A DNA stretch of 64,000 nucleotides from Prostheceraeus crozeri (taxonomy: Eukaryota > Platyhelminthes > Polycladida > Euryleptidae), in assembly GCA_907163375.1 (NCBI GenBank), contig CAJQUW010008977.1, positions 1-64,000 on the forward strand, given 5' to 3'. Below the pieces are notes generated by a model that was given only the letters and a program-made list of their open reading frames with translations, was not told the origin of the DNA and made no database searches. Made by a program: the position numbers and the translations under genes. Of this stretch, positions 11,766 to 25,045 are shown piece after piece (the stretch's first letter is position 1; each line of letters opens with the position of its first letter).

Positions 11766-12676
11766 TACGTGATTGAGCGTGACTTTAGACTATTGTTGAC
11801 AGTTTTCAATTTCGCGAATTGTGTGGCCCAACTATTTTTATCAGAGGTTACGCTGTAATTGGACTTTTTCGTTCTTATTCGATGCAATTGTCAATCGATT
11901 TACTAACATCGAGAATTTGCATTGAGAGTTGAGAACTCTACATAATTTGATACGGGAAATCGTTTATTTACTTCAGTTTGTTTCTGTACCTTTGTTTTCA
12001 CTTTCATATCACACTACTGTTCAATGCTAAAAAGTAGATGATAGCTTCATTTCAAATCAACTAAGAGAGTAAGAAATAGCTCCTCGAACCGGACTGTTTC
12101 CTAGTGCGTTTGAAACAAGAATGACAATTACGCCTAAAGAAGCCTGGATATCCGACTGATTTGTGAAGGATTCTATGACACGAAATTCATCTGGAAAACA
12201 AGTATTTTTATGCTTTTCCCAATTGCCCTAAGAGATTATAGTAACAATGTAATCTAATGCATATCAAACTACGCATGTTAAAAATCTATGTATTCAGCGA
12301 TCTAGGTCACTGTCACTGTCTATGTAAAGAGCATGAATAAAGCTTGCCATTGAGTTGACTTGTTTCTAATCGAAATCCCTCTACCTGCACCAAAGAAGTC
12401 TCGGAATGAAGTCAGGGTGCCAATTTTTTATTTCAATATCCTGTACCATTCGTCGTTCTTAAACAATATACCTATTCTTTATCTCTCCAAAATTTGCATA
12501 ATGTTGCACAAATCCCGATGATTTGCATGTATTAGATCACTACTAGAATATACCTGTCCATCTTTCATCGGAACGAGTAATGCGTCAACCGCCTCATTGT
12601 GCACTATTAACGGGCGAGCTTATAGGCTGATTTACGCCAATTCGAGCAATGCAGATACTCAGTGCTAAGCCTATCT
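11766..12676. other. Non-coding
   Basis: No feature recognised. Confidence 0.4.
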
Positions 12677-14197
12677 GTACAGTAGTGGTAAATTACCGGT
12701 AAATTACCAACACACAATTGATCATTTTTCGGGGTTTCCTCATTATATTTTGCTATGAAAAAATTTACAATACACTCACAATTCTCAGGTAGCCTAAAAA
12801 ATTTAGAGTTTCCTAAAATTAGTAAATCATAGCTTATGTATCTAACCTATAAATGTATTCAACCAGGTGTGTATGAATAATTCGATGTTAATAGTTCTGC
12901 CACAGAATTAGGCAGGTCGTCTCTTCTTCTGTTTGACTAGAAGGGAAACATTGGAACATGCAGCGTTAATGAAATGGCACAATCTGCTGACATAATACCA
13001 TAGCAATCGAACAATGAGCAGCCAGTTCAACATTAAACACGCCAAATTGTGCAAAGTTTCAGTGACTGCTAGCAACCGGATCACACAACAAAGTGACACA
13101 GTCGATGTCAAGTTCTACAGAGAAGTTTGTGAACGTTTTTTCATGCGCCTGCTAACATTTTAAATAATGATCGGAGGACTATCGAGATAACTTTTGCACA
13201 ATAATCTGAATTGTTCGAATCTGAAGGAATCGTGACGATCGGAGCATTTTGAAGGAATTCACAGCAATCCGCAAGCGGCGCATACCTATTTTTCCTATTT
13301 CTGCAAGGCATGAAAAATTTATTTTTGCCCACTTAGTAAGTTCCTGTATGTGTCATTGATTTGAATCAGTTTTCCCTTTTAGCAAAATGATGCCTTTAAA
13401 CAATCTAATTATGTGAAATACCATTCACTTTGCCATCACCAACCCCTGGCAGTACTAAAGAATGCCTGAATTTATAAAATTTCACACTAGTTGCTATCTC
13501 TTCAACACGCATTTAAAATTTTCTATTTCTGGTCTCTCATTGGTTGAGACGATCGCTATTGCTCTCTTATCAATGCCTTTATGCACCTTTATGATGATTG
13601 TAGCCTGCGCGCGTATTGTCAAATTTTACCAGGTGGCTGCAATAGGGACGATATCTGCATATTCTTTCCATTGATGATCTCTCTCTCTCATATTATAGTA
13701 ATATTTATTACTAATTGTAGTTATAAAAATACATTTCTTGAAACAATATTGTCTCCATGTATCTAAATTTACCGCGCATAGATTTCACACTCCTTCTAAC
13801 ATTCATAAGTGGTTTGGATCGTACTTGTAGAAAGCTAAGGATCTGCATGTGTATAATTTACAAAATATTATAGAGCATGTGGCCTAACCCTACGACAATG
13901 TTTATTTGCCGTCAAACTTTTGATTATTAAAGTCTATTTGGGTGAAATACCAACAAATTTTTTAAAAATGTCAATTTTTCATTTCCTAATTGCAATATCT
14001 ATGACAAAGAATCAGACGCTGAGCAAAATTCAAGTCTTCATCAGAATCAGATTGAGCCAAGTGTGTGTTTAGTTGAAATCAAAGCATATTGGTGCGCTCG
14101 ATTTGAAGTTACACGGACTTGAATATAAATTACCGGTAATTTACCAGCAAGGTAACTTAAAATAAATTACTGGTAATTTTTAAACACTACTGTACAG
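12677..14197. mobile_element. Possible 1.5-kb element with CTGTACAGTAGTG ends
   Basis: The left end starts CTGTACAGTAGTG and is followed by AAATTACCGGTAAATTACC. The right end closes with AAATTACTGGTAATTT and CACTACTGTACAG in inverse orientation. The interior has no transposase frame and contains an inserted hAT-type MITE at 12901-13415. The pairing is clear; calling it one element is an inference. Confidence 0.5.
12901..13415 (+). mobile_element. hAT-type MITE, copy A
   Basis: About 515 bp, from CACAGAATTAGG to CTAATTATGTG. It belongs to the family whose consensus ends are CACAGAATTAGA and TCTAATTCTGTG. The interior aligns by eye to the other copies throughout. No 8-bp target duplication survives here, so this copy may be older or rearranged. 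Confidence 0.85.
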
Positions 14198-16314
14198 TAT
14201 CTGACATCGAAAGGCGAAAACTTATATTATTATTCGTACGCGATTATTTCTCAAAATCTAAGATGATTCAAGCCATCTGCTCTACGATTGCACCAAGACA
14301 ATTGCCTCGTTCCTTAAAGTTCGTCGTTGACTTCGCTCGCACTTCAGTACGGCATAATTCTTTGCATGATTCGCCTTGCTTATGATTCTGGTATATGGTT
14401 GGTGTACAAACATTTCTTGATTATTTTCGTGTTTGACTTTCTGCATGATTTTCATTCTGTCAAATATATACACTACTACTATTGTGAGTCAAGTGACTCA
14501 ATGATTTAACGGTTCAAGATTAAAAGATATCGTATCATCCTGCTGTTGTCTGCACAAAGCGGCAGAATTTATATTCCTAAATGCACATTGTTAAGTACAT
14601 TCAGATGAAAACATAATCATATTGAACATAATTTCATCCTAATTACTCCTATCGCTGATATCATGATGTTTCCATTTCATTAACTTACATTTTGTATGCA
14701 ATTGCTTAACAGTAGTAATGATAGGGCCTAGTTGATTCTTGTTTTGACTATTATCCACATTCTCCAGATATTCTAACTGATTGATTACAAATGTCGTGTT
14801 AGCTGTTGCACTTGATTGGATCTTAGTTGTATCGAGATTTCATAGGCAGTTAGACGAATGCGCCTAAGTATACATTATAAAGAGATAGTGTTGTGCAGGA
14901 GGCAGGTAATCTTGAGCCCTTCACAAGCCCTTGATTTACCCGTTACTATGTTTTCTATTTAATATGCTAACAATACTATTGATGTCACTCCGTTTTGCAT
15001 TCCACACGTTTAGCAGTAATTTGCGCATATTTAGAAGTTTATATAAAAAGCATGTTTACATAGTTATAGCTAGCTTTTGAGGTCTATGTATAGGATATCA
15101 AACGATATTTGAAAGCATTATCAACATAAAAAACGACGGCCGCAGGCCCGAGTTTGTCATAGGATAATGCTTGAAAATATCGTATGATATCTATCAACGC
15201 ATAGTTTTACCTGTAGTTCGGAGTGTGATATTTGATGGTTTCCGTTTGTTATGTACATAATACACGGAATATATCAGGCAATGATCATAGATTTCTAGAT
15301 GCTATAGAAATCCATGCAGAAGTCCATGGAAATATCCAAATCCATGAATTTCTATTCGAGTTATTTACCGCATGAAGACGGCGTGAATTTCCATCAATTC
15401 TGTTTTTGGCCTACCACTACATGTACATCAATGGTGTCAAATTGTTGTTTTACAACTTACTACTCAGATCCCAATGACGGGCATGGAAAACAAGAAAATT
15501 TTGAATCTCAACATTCTTGAAATATAGCATGACTCAAGCTTCATAAAATGCAAATGGTTCAATGATCCGTTTAGCTCTGACGGCATTCAAAGTTTGTCAG
15601 CTAAAATTGTGCATTTTATGACTTCCTCTAAGAATGAGTGAACTTGTAGCAGCATCAAGAATCAAAGATGTCCTTCGGGGTTGCTCAATGATTGAAGAAA
15701 ATTCTGCCCCATTTAATCAATACACAAGACCGAAGTGGTGAAATCTTGCTGTTACAGGTTATGGAGCATGACATACCACCAAGCGAGGTATCAACACCTT
15801 GGACAGTGGCAGATTACAGTATGCGCTCAATTAGGATGGAATTCGTCGATGGACCCTATTATAGGAATCAAACAGGCCTCCAATCCAAGCTTTATTTCGC
15901 AAAATTATGCAGCAATTCTTTTATATGCTTATAGCGATACAGATTCACTACCAGACCTTTTCCTTTGAACCCTAGGTCTTCAAACTATGTGATATTTGTT
16001 CATCTAGGAATTCATGAAAATTTCCGTGTGATATTTTTTCATACAATACACTGAGATCATTGGAAGACCAGAGATATCTACACTAAACTATGCGTTATTA
16101 CGATATTATCAGCCGACACTACATGTAGACAACAAAGTAGCTTGTATTGCATAATTTGATATCAATTTCTGGATCAGGTGATATCAAGGAGCATCAACCG
16201 TTTGAGTTAGTGATTTCAATTTTGATAATCATCGATGGGGAAAGTAGATAATACCATAGATAGAAGAACCATCTTACAGTGAATGCCATAGTATTGAAGG
16301 TTATCCATGGAATC
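14198..16314. other. Non-coding
   Basis: AT-rich sequence with no convincing gene. Around 15310-15350 there is a short run of ATCCATG-type repeats. A fragment near 16237-16262 resembles the small repeat module at 19708 and 41811. Confidence 0.4.
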
Positions 16315-16836
16315 CAGAGAATTAGACAGGTCGCTTCTTCTTCCGTTTGACTAGAAGGGAAACATTGGAACATGCAACGTAAATGAAATGGCACAATCTC
16401 CTGACTAAATACCATAGCAATCGAACAATGAGCAGCCAGTTCAACATTAAACACGCCAAATTGTGCAAAGTTTCAGTGACTGTTATCAACCGGATCACAC
16501 AGCAAAGAGACGCAATCGATGTCAATTTCTACAGAGAAGTTTGTGAACGTTTTTTCTAGCGCCTGCTAAGTTTTTTTGAAATGATCAGAGGGCTCAACAT
16601 TATCGAGAAAACTTGTGCGCAATGATCTGAATTCTTCGAATCTGAAGGAGTCGTGGCGATCGGAGCATTTTGAAGGAATTCAGAACAATCCGCAAGCGAC
16701 GCACGACTATTTTTCCTATCTCTCTAAGGTATTAAAAATTTCTTTCTGCCCACTTATTAAGTTCCTGCATGTGCCATTGCTTTGAATCAGTTTGCACTTC
16801 CAACAAAATGACACGATTAAACAATCTAATTCTGTG
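16315..16836 (+). mobile_element. hAT-type MITE, copy B
   Basis: A 522-bp copy from CAGAGAATTAGA to TCTAATTCTGTG, flanked on both sides by the perfect 8-bp duplication ATGGAATC. An 8-bp duplication with short inverted ends is the hAT superfamily pattern. The copy has no transposase. Confidence 0.92.
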
Positions 16837-17576
16837 ATGGAATCAATCAATGCTATCTGACCAATTTTCGTACTGATATTGCAAATTATCAGCTCAGAGA
16901 TTTACATAGAACACTTCTCCAGGAGGTTGATAATAAAACTGTTTAAAACGTTAAAATGTCTTTTTGTAAAAAAATCTTTTCCCAACTCTGAATAGAAGTA
17001 TGGTAGTTGGTAAAATGTCCATTGAACCCTCTCTGATATCCTCCAATCAAGCAGTTTGGCTAAAACACGCAATTCTGATCAATTTCAATACACGTTGCAT
17101 TAAACTTTCACTAACTTACAAAAGATGTATTTAGAATTTTTGCTCACGAAGTTCTGCCATCTTGGAGATATTGCAAGCCAACTTTTGAAGCAACTTTTCC
17201 CATAGTTTCCTGCCGTTGGTTAAGGATTCGTTACGTTATTAACTTGCCCTCGAGGCCTCTTGCATTAACTAATTAACTTGATGAATGACGTAGATACGAA
17301 ATAAATTCAGTAATAAAACGGTTTCTAACACATCAAGTTGTATTAAATTTCAGAGCCGATGAAAGTGATTCAAACTCTGACACATGTGAGAAGATGTCAC
17401 CGAAATTGTGAAAGAATCACCGAATTAGACTAATTACAATGAGATGTGCAGATAGCTATTGACAAAGGTGAGATGTCTGTGACATTCAGGCGCTTACGCG
17501 CCCTCAAATGTCCTTGTTAGCATTCTAAATCTTGATGTTCCTAATTTCTATGAATGATTGCAAAAGGAAAACAATA
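16837..17576. other. Non-coding
   Basis: No feature recognised. Confidence 0.4.
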
Positions 17577-17687
17577 TTATAGTGATATAACTACGACATC
17601 TGTACTACCACAGAAAATGTAGCACGAGGCGAAGCCGAGTGCTACATCTTTCTATGGTAGTACAGATGGAGTAGTTATATCACTATT
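17577..17687. repeat. Long near-perfect hairpin
   Basis: Two arms of about 47 bp, starting ATAGTGATATAACTAC and ending GTAGTTATATCACTA, surround a 14-bp loop, GAGGCGAAGCCGAG, which is itself nearly palindromic. Arms match except for a few positions. It is probably a foldback MITE or the end of the larger element beside it. Confidence 0.85.
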
Positions 17688-17796
17688 ATCAAACGATCAA
17701 GAAATGTCAATGAACTCTATGGACCAGTGACGATATAGACAATCTGCTAAGAACACAAACGTGGTTGGCTTTCCATGGCATCCAAAGTCCTAGTAG

Positions 17797-19680
17797 ATAG
17801 CCTATCCATAGACTTCTAAATTTCTCTGGACAGATAGGTTGAAATTTGCCTCATACATGTTCAGGCCAGCAATCCTAAATTAGACTACTGCAAATAGACT
17901 GTCATCGAGCGTTATCAAAATTTAGAGAACGTATTGCCAGAACAAAGCAGGTAAAGCACAGTATGTGTCTATATTTATGTACATTGTGAGTATAAGGATG
18001 CATGAGAATGAATGGTTATGCGCTGAATACATGTGCTAGACATCCGCGTTATTAGCCAATTTTTGCGATTTTTCTTCTAAGAAGTCTCAGAAATGAGGCA
18101 TCTGAGATGTCATGAACAAATTTCTTGCACAAGCTGTTGAAATATTTCATTGAAATTTCGGAAATCTGATTCATGTACGTATGTGCACCAAGATTTTGCG
18201 AAGAAGTAATCGGAAAAGTCAGTAAGAGAACTGATATATCGATAGCCTATTCTGAGCACCATCCTTTTATTTTTTTAAAACAAGAAGCTATTTTCTCTTA
18301 GACAACTATTCAGCTGGGTCTCATAGAATACCTTCTTGAAAAGAATGCATGGCTGAAGTACAGATGCGTTTGGACCCCATGATAAATTTTATTCAAAAGT
18401 TTTGCAGCTTCAGATATGTCGAGCATTGCCAACTTAATATTTTTGACTGTGCATTCACTACAGGAATCACATTTTTTTTGAATTTCAACTAGCACCACTG
18501 GCATCATCTCACTTTCTCGAGTACTTGTCATTTTTCTCAGAAGTGTCTCCATCACAGGTTGGACCGCTCCATATCTGTTCCGACCTCCTCAGAAGTGGCT
18601 GCTCAGGTTGGGAATGCTTATTGAGTCCATCATCATTGTAATCATTGAAATATAAGAAGGAGCTTTCTGTTCCTCTTGATTTCAGGACATTTAAAGTGTG
18701 GGAATCGGCGGCTTCTCTTTTCCTCTCGACATTGTCCCTGAGCATGTTCAATGATATTGGTAGGATCTAGCGTTAATCTTCCGTCCGTAGACTTCAACTG
18801 CACCAGCAACTTTATCAGCCTTTCCCAAGTATTACACAGCTGAATCCGATTTCGAATTTCTTTTACTGTTTGGTCATCCAGATATTATACAAAAGTCATC
18901 AGATTGATAACTTTGGAAAACTTGTGATACATGATATGTGCTTGTTGGAATGGATTTCTCTCTACGTGATAGATGCGAACATTCACAGATGACGCTGAAG
19001 GGAAGATTTCAACTTATGTTCGTCATTTTGTAGTCCATGATCGCTTTGAGATATCACAAACCCAGATAGAATGATTTCCTTGCTGATTTTAGACAAAATC
19101 TTCTTTCTAAAGAATCTTCCGAATGTGCTTCCATTGCCAGGACATGTATTTAAAAACGTAGCCCTGCCGAATCGCAACTTTGTAGTTGTTTGGAGAAGAA
19201 ATTAGATATAAAGGAATTTGATGGCACTGTCCTTTAGATTACACTTTTTCATTTTTTCTTCTTTGCACTTTCATTTTTTTACTTTCTTCAAGCGATAATA
19301 GTCTATGTACTTCGTGATGGTATTGTCGTCAGGTTCGTGGAAGTGGAGGTCACACAAGACGGAATGTTTAGTTGGGATATAATACTTTCTACTAACTCGA
19401 TGCAACTATACAGATTCAAAATTCCTTGTTATGCAGAGGAATACATTGCTGTCACACTATCATTGCATTTAGGTTGACAACCAGCAGCGGCATATTTATT
19501 TGGTATTTTGCATTAGATTGAATCGCACAAGAGACACATGAAATAGTCATTTATCCCTTCGATTATCTACAAGATTCGATCTTCTGTAACACAACTGTTG
19601 GTTGGCCTGAACATGTAGAAAATGATTTCAAATTTTGCTCACCTATCTGTCCAGAGAAATTTAGAAGTCTATAGCCTATC
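17797..19680. mobile_element. Element bounded by about 50-bp inverted repeats
   Basis: The left arm 17797-17847 (contains TTTCTCTGGACAGATAGGT) is mirrored at 19630-19680 (contains ACCTATCTGTCCAGAGAAA). The 1.8-kb interior has two overlapping minus-strand frames of about 80 codons (18310-18555 and 18509-18751) that I cannot assign. The structure suggests a DNA transposon relic. Confidence 0.55.
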
Positions 19681-19707
19681 CAATATTGATGTCATGCATT
19701 TCCATAG

Positions 19708-19755
19708 AAATTAACAATACCATAGAAAGTACTATTATCTACTTCTATGTGCATT
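19708..19755. repeat. Small dispersed repeat module
   Basis: A module of about 47 bp starting CATAGAAATTAACAATACCA recurs almost unchanged at 41811-41856, inside a hairpin there, with a shorter piece at about 16240. It marks a small dispersed element family. Confidence 0.6.
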
Positions 19756-20037
19756 TCCTTCATTTGAATTTCAAGTGAACCGATATTTAACTGGCATTTG
19801 CATGAGGTGTAGCCTTATTATCTATACCCAAGATATCATCTAAGCTTACTTGCAATTTGGGTGCATTGTAGGGTAAAAAAATGTAGCACGGTAGCCCATT
19901 GGATTACATGTATTTTGATTCATAGAAATTCCGTTCTACATTAGAAAATGTAGAACGCATAGTTCAACATAGTGGAGATAGGAAGGGAGTTTGATAATAT
20001 AATATCTTGGATGCTATCTTAGTTTCAAAATAAGAAT

Positions 20038-20118
20038 GAAGTTGTCTATGGAAGTCAATAGAACGTTATAAATCTTCAGATTTATAAGGTTTTATTGACT
20101 GACATAGGCAACTTCATT
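20038..20118. repeat. 81-bp hairpin
   Basis: Arms AATGAAGTTGTCTATGG and CCATAGGCAACTTCATT-like sequence pair around a short centre at AATCTTCAGATT. A second small hairpin (GATCTCTTTGAAAAAGAGATC region) follows at about 20136-20157. Confidence 0.8.
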
Positions 20119-21027
20119 CATTATATAATCAAGTTAGATCTCTTTGAAAAAGAGATCGAAGTGACATTGTTCATAGACATCTTTAACTAGCATCCTGCAA
20201 GTGCTTTCCATGCATTGTTCATCAATGATTTGATGATGTTGTAACACTGCACTGTGCACAATCGTAGTTCAAATATAAGCATAGTTCTATGGCAATAGCA
20301 TAATTTTGAAGATCTTCTCATATATAACTGCCGTCGTTAGTTGAGTTTAGCCGTGTAGAAAGGCATGGAAAACTGGTCAGCATTTAACGATTATATCATG
20401 CAAAAATAATCGCAGCCTCAGATTTCTATATTATGTGCCTGGTAACATAGTTCAAACCCTTATAAATGGCGAGTAAACTTGATTATATAACTCAATGTAG
20501 GAATATAATTTTTGCAATTATTTAACGGAAATGAAGTAATTATCTGCAAGCAAAATTTCTGTGAATGAAATCTTCGCGCAACAATCTGATGTCTTGCACG
20601 GAGATTCCCTTAATAACATGCAAAAAAAGGGCTAACAACTATAGAAGTGCATTGTCACATTCAGCCTAATCAGAAGTTATTGTTTCTACATTGGTTTCTG
20701 CACAAGCTTCGATTTTCATTTTTTTATTTGAGTTTTCAATTTTTATTCGATTTTTCGCCGATAGAATCATTTGAATGCACTTTAATGCACTTATTAATGC
20801 ACTTTTCAGATCCAGATAACATCCACGTCTTCACCATTACTTTTGGGACTCCGTTAGTTCTCTGAAATGAGGATCATCGACCAAACTGACATTTCGATTG
20901 ACTTCAGGGTTGTTCAGATAACGCGAAAACAAATCAGAGAGGTTGGAGTATACGGATTTCCTTCTATAGGCTCCGGTCAGTAACAAAAAAGCTGAGATGG
21001 GTTTCGAGAATTGACAGTGGCACAGTT
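20119..21027. other. Non-coding
   Basis: No feature recognised. Confidence 0.4.
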
Positions 21028-21560
21028 TCTATCAGGGAGTCGGAGTCCCGGAGTCCTATCATTTTTGCTGGAGTCGGAGTCCTATCAAATGGTAGGACTA
21101 CGGACTCCGGCCGATAACTAGACCCGAAATAGAATACAAACAAGGGAGGCGAGGAGCCGAGTCGCATGCATCCAACTTAAAGCGAAATTTGATCAACTTT
21201 CATCGAAAATGATTGATAATTGATACAGTCCCAATGATCACTAAAGACAGATTCAAGGAAGCCTATAATAATCTATGATGTAGGTTACTAGCCTATTTTC
21301 AAAAAACTAGGCTTTACATACTTGCCACCCGGAGTCGGACTCCTATTAAAAGCCGGAGTCCTATCAACCCCCGGAGTCGGAGTCCTATCAATCCCCGGGA
21401 ATCGGAGTCCTATCAACCCCCGGAGTCGGAGTCCTATCAATCCCCGGAGTCGGAGTCCTATCAATCCCCGGAGTCGGAGTCCTATCAATCCCCGGAGTCG
21501 GAGTCCTATCAATCCCCGGAGTCGGAGTCCTATCAAAATGATAGGACTCCGACTCCCTGG
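21028..21560. repeat. 24-bp minisatellite flanked by inverted copies
   Basis: The core array at about 21335-21540 repeats CCGGAGTCGGAGTCCTATCA plus AATC about seven to eight times. Related units stand apart at 21034-21110. The left edge (TATCAGGGAGTCGGAGTCC) and the right edge (GGACTCCGACTCCCTGG) are inverse copies. Because 24 is a multiple of three, both strands show open repeat frames, which I do not regard as genes. Confidence 0.9.
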
Positions 21561-23846
21561 TTTCTATTTTGTCGGATAAGTCCTTCTCCAGCAAAAATAT
21601 TTTGAAGCGTTTGATAGTTTGATTTCTTGTTTGACTTTGTGTCGTCGATTGTGGAACCACTCTCGGCTCAGCTAATTTCAATATTTTCATCTTCCAAATC
21701 TATTAATTATTAATTTTAATTATTTACTTCTATAATAATATCACAAAATCGTATTTAGGTAGTTGAAAAAAATAGTTAATTAGCCATAAATAAATAAATT
21801 ATTACTGCAAAGAAAACCTCTTAATACCAACCCAAATTACGAGTATCTTAGTATTAAAAAAGTTATCAATAATTCACAAGACTGGAATTGTCTGCTTACC
21901 TGACAAGGGTCTGAAGTCCTAATGACTTGATAATTCAAGCAGAATCGTTAATAAACGTTATTATGTAATTGTGACCATAGGGATAATTCGAGGCGCTATC
22001 CTAAACCTTAATCTAAACATCGTGATGACACTTAAGCCTTTCCCATCTGGACCCTATCAGCGTCACGTAACGTTTATCTATATATAATCATAACAAAAGG
22101 GAGATTAAACTGAACATGTGAAACATCTGTAGTTGTCTCAAATAACTTAATTTTAAGTTAGACGTTAAACCCCTAGATGAAAATTAAATTTATTAAAGCT
22201 TACACATGAATAAAATATGATAAAAATAAAATAAAATCATATGAAAATTAAATTCAAGAAATGAAATGATGAACTCGTAAATGAAGTAGATATTAAAACG
22301 AAACGTTAAAAAAGGAGTATAAATGAAAGAAAACATTTTTTGTGACTTTTAAGATTTATAATAGTTTTTGGAATGTTTTTTGAAAGAATTCAAGTCCTTA
22401 AAAGGACTGATTATCCGTTCCCCGTGGGTAGCTGAGGTCATCAGCAGGTAACTCGGACAGGATTCGCGTTTCGGCCCCTCAACCTGAACGCTCAAACCCA
22501 TCCGAGCGGGGCCCTGCACATAGAGAGCAGCCTCGACCACACTTTAGAAATTCCTTGTTCGGCAGTGTTCATAGAAAAGAAAATGAGGAGATTCAGGAAG
22601 AACACAGATCAAATAGCTGTCGTGCAGCAAATAGTCCAAACTTGTGCAGTAAGGAGCTATGCTGATGAAGTGCTTTTTCTGTTTCTAGTCGTAATAATTT
22701 CTTGTCATAACCTCTTGATTCTAGAATGTGCAATGTTTTACTCGTTTTATTAATGAAATCTTTATTGTGTGAGCATATTCTACCATAGCGTATTACTTGC
22801 CCTGCGAACACATCAGAGTTGCCTTTCTTTGATGATGACCTCCTAATCATGACACCTAGTCAAAGACATCTTACAAGTCAGTTTTGCTGGTTACGGCCCT
22901 ATTCTGAGTACATCTGAACCTGTACAATGATGATTCGCCGCAATCTTTTCATTATTTGGAGTCGAACAGGACCTCGAGATTCGTCTTCTTCTAAAACAAG
23001 CTGTGAGGTAGGAATGGCTTACCGTTGAAGACGCGACAGACCGTGACAGACATGTCAGGAATTCGTCAGTAGGTTGTCCTCAGCTCAGATCCTGAGTGTC
23101 TCTGCTATGATGACTAAGGTGCGTCGGACGAGTTGACTACTTAATTCTGTGGATGAGCGAGGTGCTGGCTTCAGATCTCATCAATTCAATGAAAATCTCG
23201 ACTGCAATATCATTTACATATCAAGTTTCTCAGATGAACCAGATTCTGAACCATCTTGTGAGGCTGAACCGTGAGATATGAGGAACCGATGACCGACCGT
23301 CCGATGAGGTCTTGAGGGGTCAGTTCCAAACCACAGCTGATTGGGAGATATCCTGATGGAAAACTGCCTCTCAAGCCGGAATATTTCTATTACAGTTGAT
23401 GTGTGACTGTGCATCATTGCTTCAGCAAGTAATATTTTAATAGACTCAATCCGAGCTCCTATTAGTTCCAAATAAGTACTTGATAGGTTCTTATAGTACG
23501 TGAATTGTAGTTCCGATGACACTTTATGTGCTAACATAGGCCTACTGTGCGGATGAAAGCCAATAAGTCAGAAGCGTTTCTAGCTCTCGTAATGATCTAA
23601 ATCCAATCTTGTTCTCATCTCTTGAATTGTTATCCTCTCGGGATCTCTGCTCATGTTATATGCATTTGTACAACATTTGAAGAATTTTACATAGAAATCA
23701 AGGCTTGTAAGACCTATGAGGTTTTATAATCTGTAATGATCTGACTGAATAACGAGAGCTAGACAATGTGTCAAACACAGAAAAACAAGGACTGTCAGAA
23801 GTCATTACTCTCTTTTGGATACGAAGCCGTTCAACCACTGCACGTA
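21561..23846. other. Mostly non-coding
   Basis: AT-rich to about 22330, then more balanced. A minus-strand frame of 107 codons (23214-23537) has no recognisable motif and no good splice context; I leave it unassigned. A GC-richer patch at 22420-22540 could be a SINE fragment, but I cannot support that. Confidence 0.35.
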
Positions 23847-24064
23847 CTAATGAGATGGTTTGAGTTCCAAAACTGTTTTTAACGCTGTTTCAAACATGAG
23901 ATCAATCCGATGGAAATCATCGTACGCTTTATCCTGCATAAAAATCTCTAATTGGTTGTCAAATGCATTTCGTAACGAATCTCTTTCAAAATCATCCTCA
24001 TCCGATCCAAACAGGATCCATTTGCTGCCAACTGGGTTCGCATTATCTCCTGCTGACCAAGGAC
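23847..24064 (-). CDS. Candidate terminal coding exon, unknown protein
   Basis: Read on the minus strand, an open stretch of about 72 codons follows a possible acceptor AG at 24065-24066 and ends in TAG at 23847-23849. It is acidic and charged (contains GSDEDDFERDSLRNAF and YDDFHRIDLMFETALK) with a composition like real protein rather than random AT-rich sequence. The pyrimidine tract before the acceptor is weak and no upstream exon was found. I do not recognise a family. It may be host or transposon derived. Confidence 0.25.
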
Positions 24065-24670
24065 CTCATAATGTAAGCGTCATTTCATAGCTCTCCACTA
24101 AAATCGTTTTTTTGTTTTTTTTATTCTTCCATCATTTTCGTGTATCCATCAACTTATTATACGAATCGACAGCCTCCACAGCTTTGACATAAAGCACCTA
24201 CAATGTCGATAACATGCTTTTGTCCTTTTTTTGAATGGGTCCTATTGTCGAAACAAGCGGATTATCAATTTACAAAATTTGTTTGAAATAAAGCTGAATT
24301 GCGGTTTTTTGACAACATTTTATTTTGGGCCTTTTCGAACTGCAGTGAAGATTGCTTGTCAAACGAGTTGTCGTGTCTGAACTTTCACTGCGATCAATAA
24401 TCGTACATATATAACTGACTAAAATTCTTTTACTTATTAAAATCTCCCATTGAAAGTTAATGAGAACTTCTATATAGTTCTCATTGAACGCTAAGAACAG
24501 CCTTGACAAATAATATTCACAATCCGGGTATAAATACTGTACATATTGTATTCTTTTTATTTTGTTCATTGCTGCGCTTTCATTGTCTTCGTAACTTCAG
24601 CATTTCGCATTATTTCTGCTCAACTGAACAACCCACTCAATGAAAGCTGTTTCACGGTTTAACAATCACC
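24065..24670. other. Non-coding
   Basis: 5' flank of the BEL/Pao element. Nothing recognised. Confidence 0.4.
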
Positions 24671-25045
24671 TGTTCTGGCATCACCTTATTTAATAATATT
24701 TTATGCATAGACATGCAGATGCAGTATATCATGGAGGCAGTAAGACTCTGTGCATTCTTCGATATCTTCATGATGTCTATGTTGCTTTTACATCTATACT
24801 TCATCCTCTGAAATGCCACAATATGATTATGTTGATTAGTTTGATGTATGCATGTTGTTCAAAATTTGCATCTGAGCAGCTACTAGTCAAGTGCAGCTCT
24901 TGTTGCAGTTGGTGACATAGTGTCTGACCAATTTCTTGATTGGTAGCCCGGTAGCTGAGTGATTTGTTTTGTAAATATTCGCCATGATGCTATCGTGTCA
25001 ATAAAGAGGACAACCCATTATCGCTGTTTTGAAATACATTGAAAG
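24671..25045 (+). repeat. 5' LTR of the BEL/Pao element
   Basis: A 375-bp repeat starting TGTTCTGGCATCACC. It contains an AATAAAG polyadenylation signal near 25000. By eye it differs from the 3' LTR at about 17 positions plus an insertion of roughly 12 bp, about 4-5% substitutions, so the insertion is not recent. Confidence 0.9.

Noticed and set aside
22420-22540. A tRNA gene or SINE in the GC-richer patch
   Set aside because: I could not fold a cloverleaf or find the internal promoter boxes.
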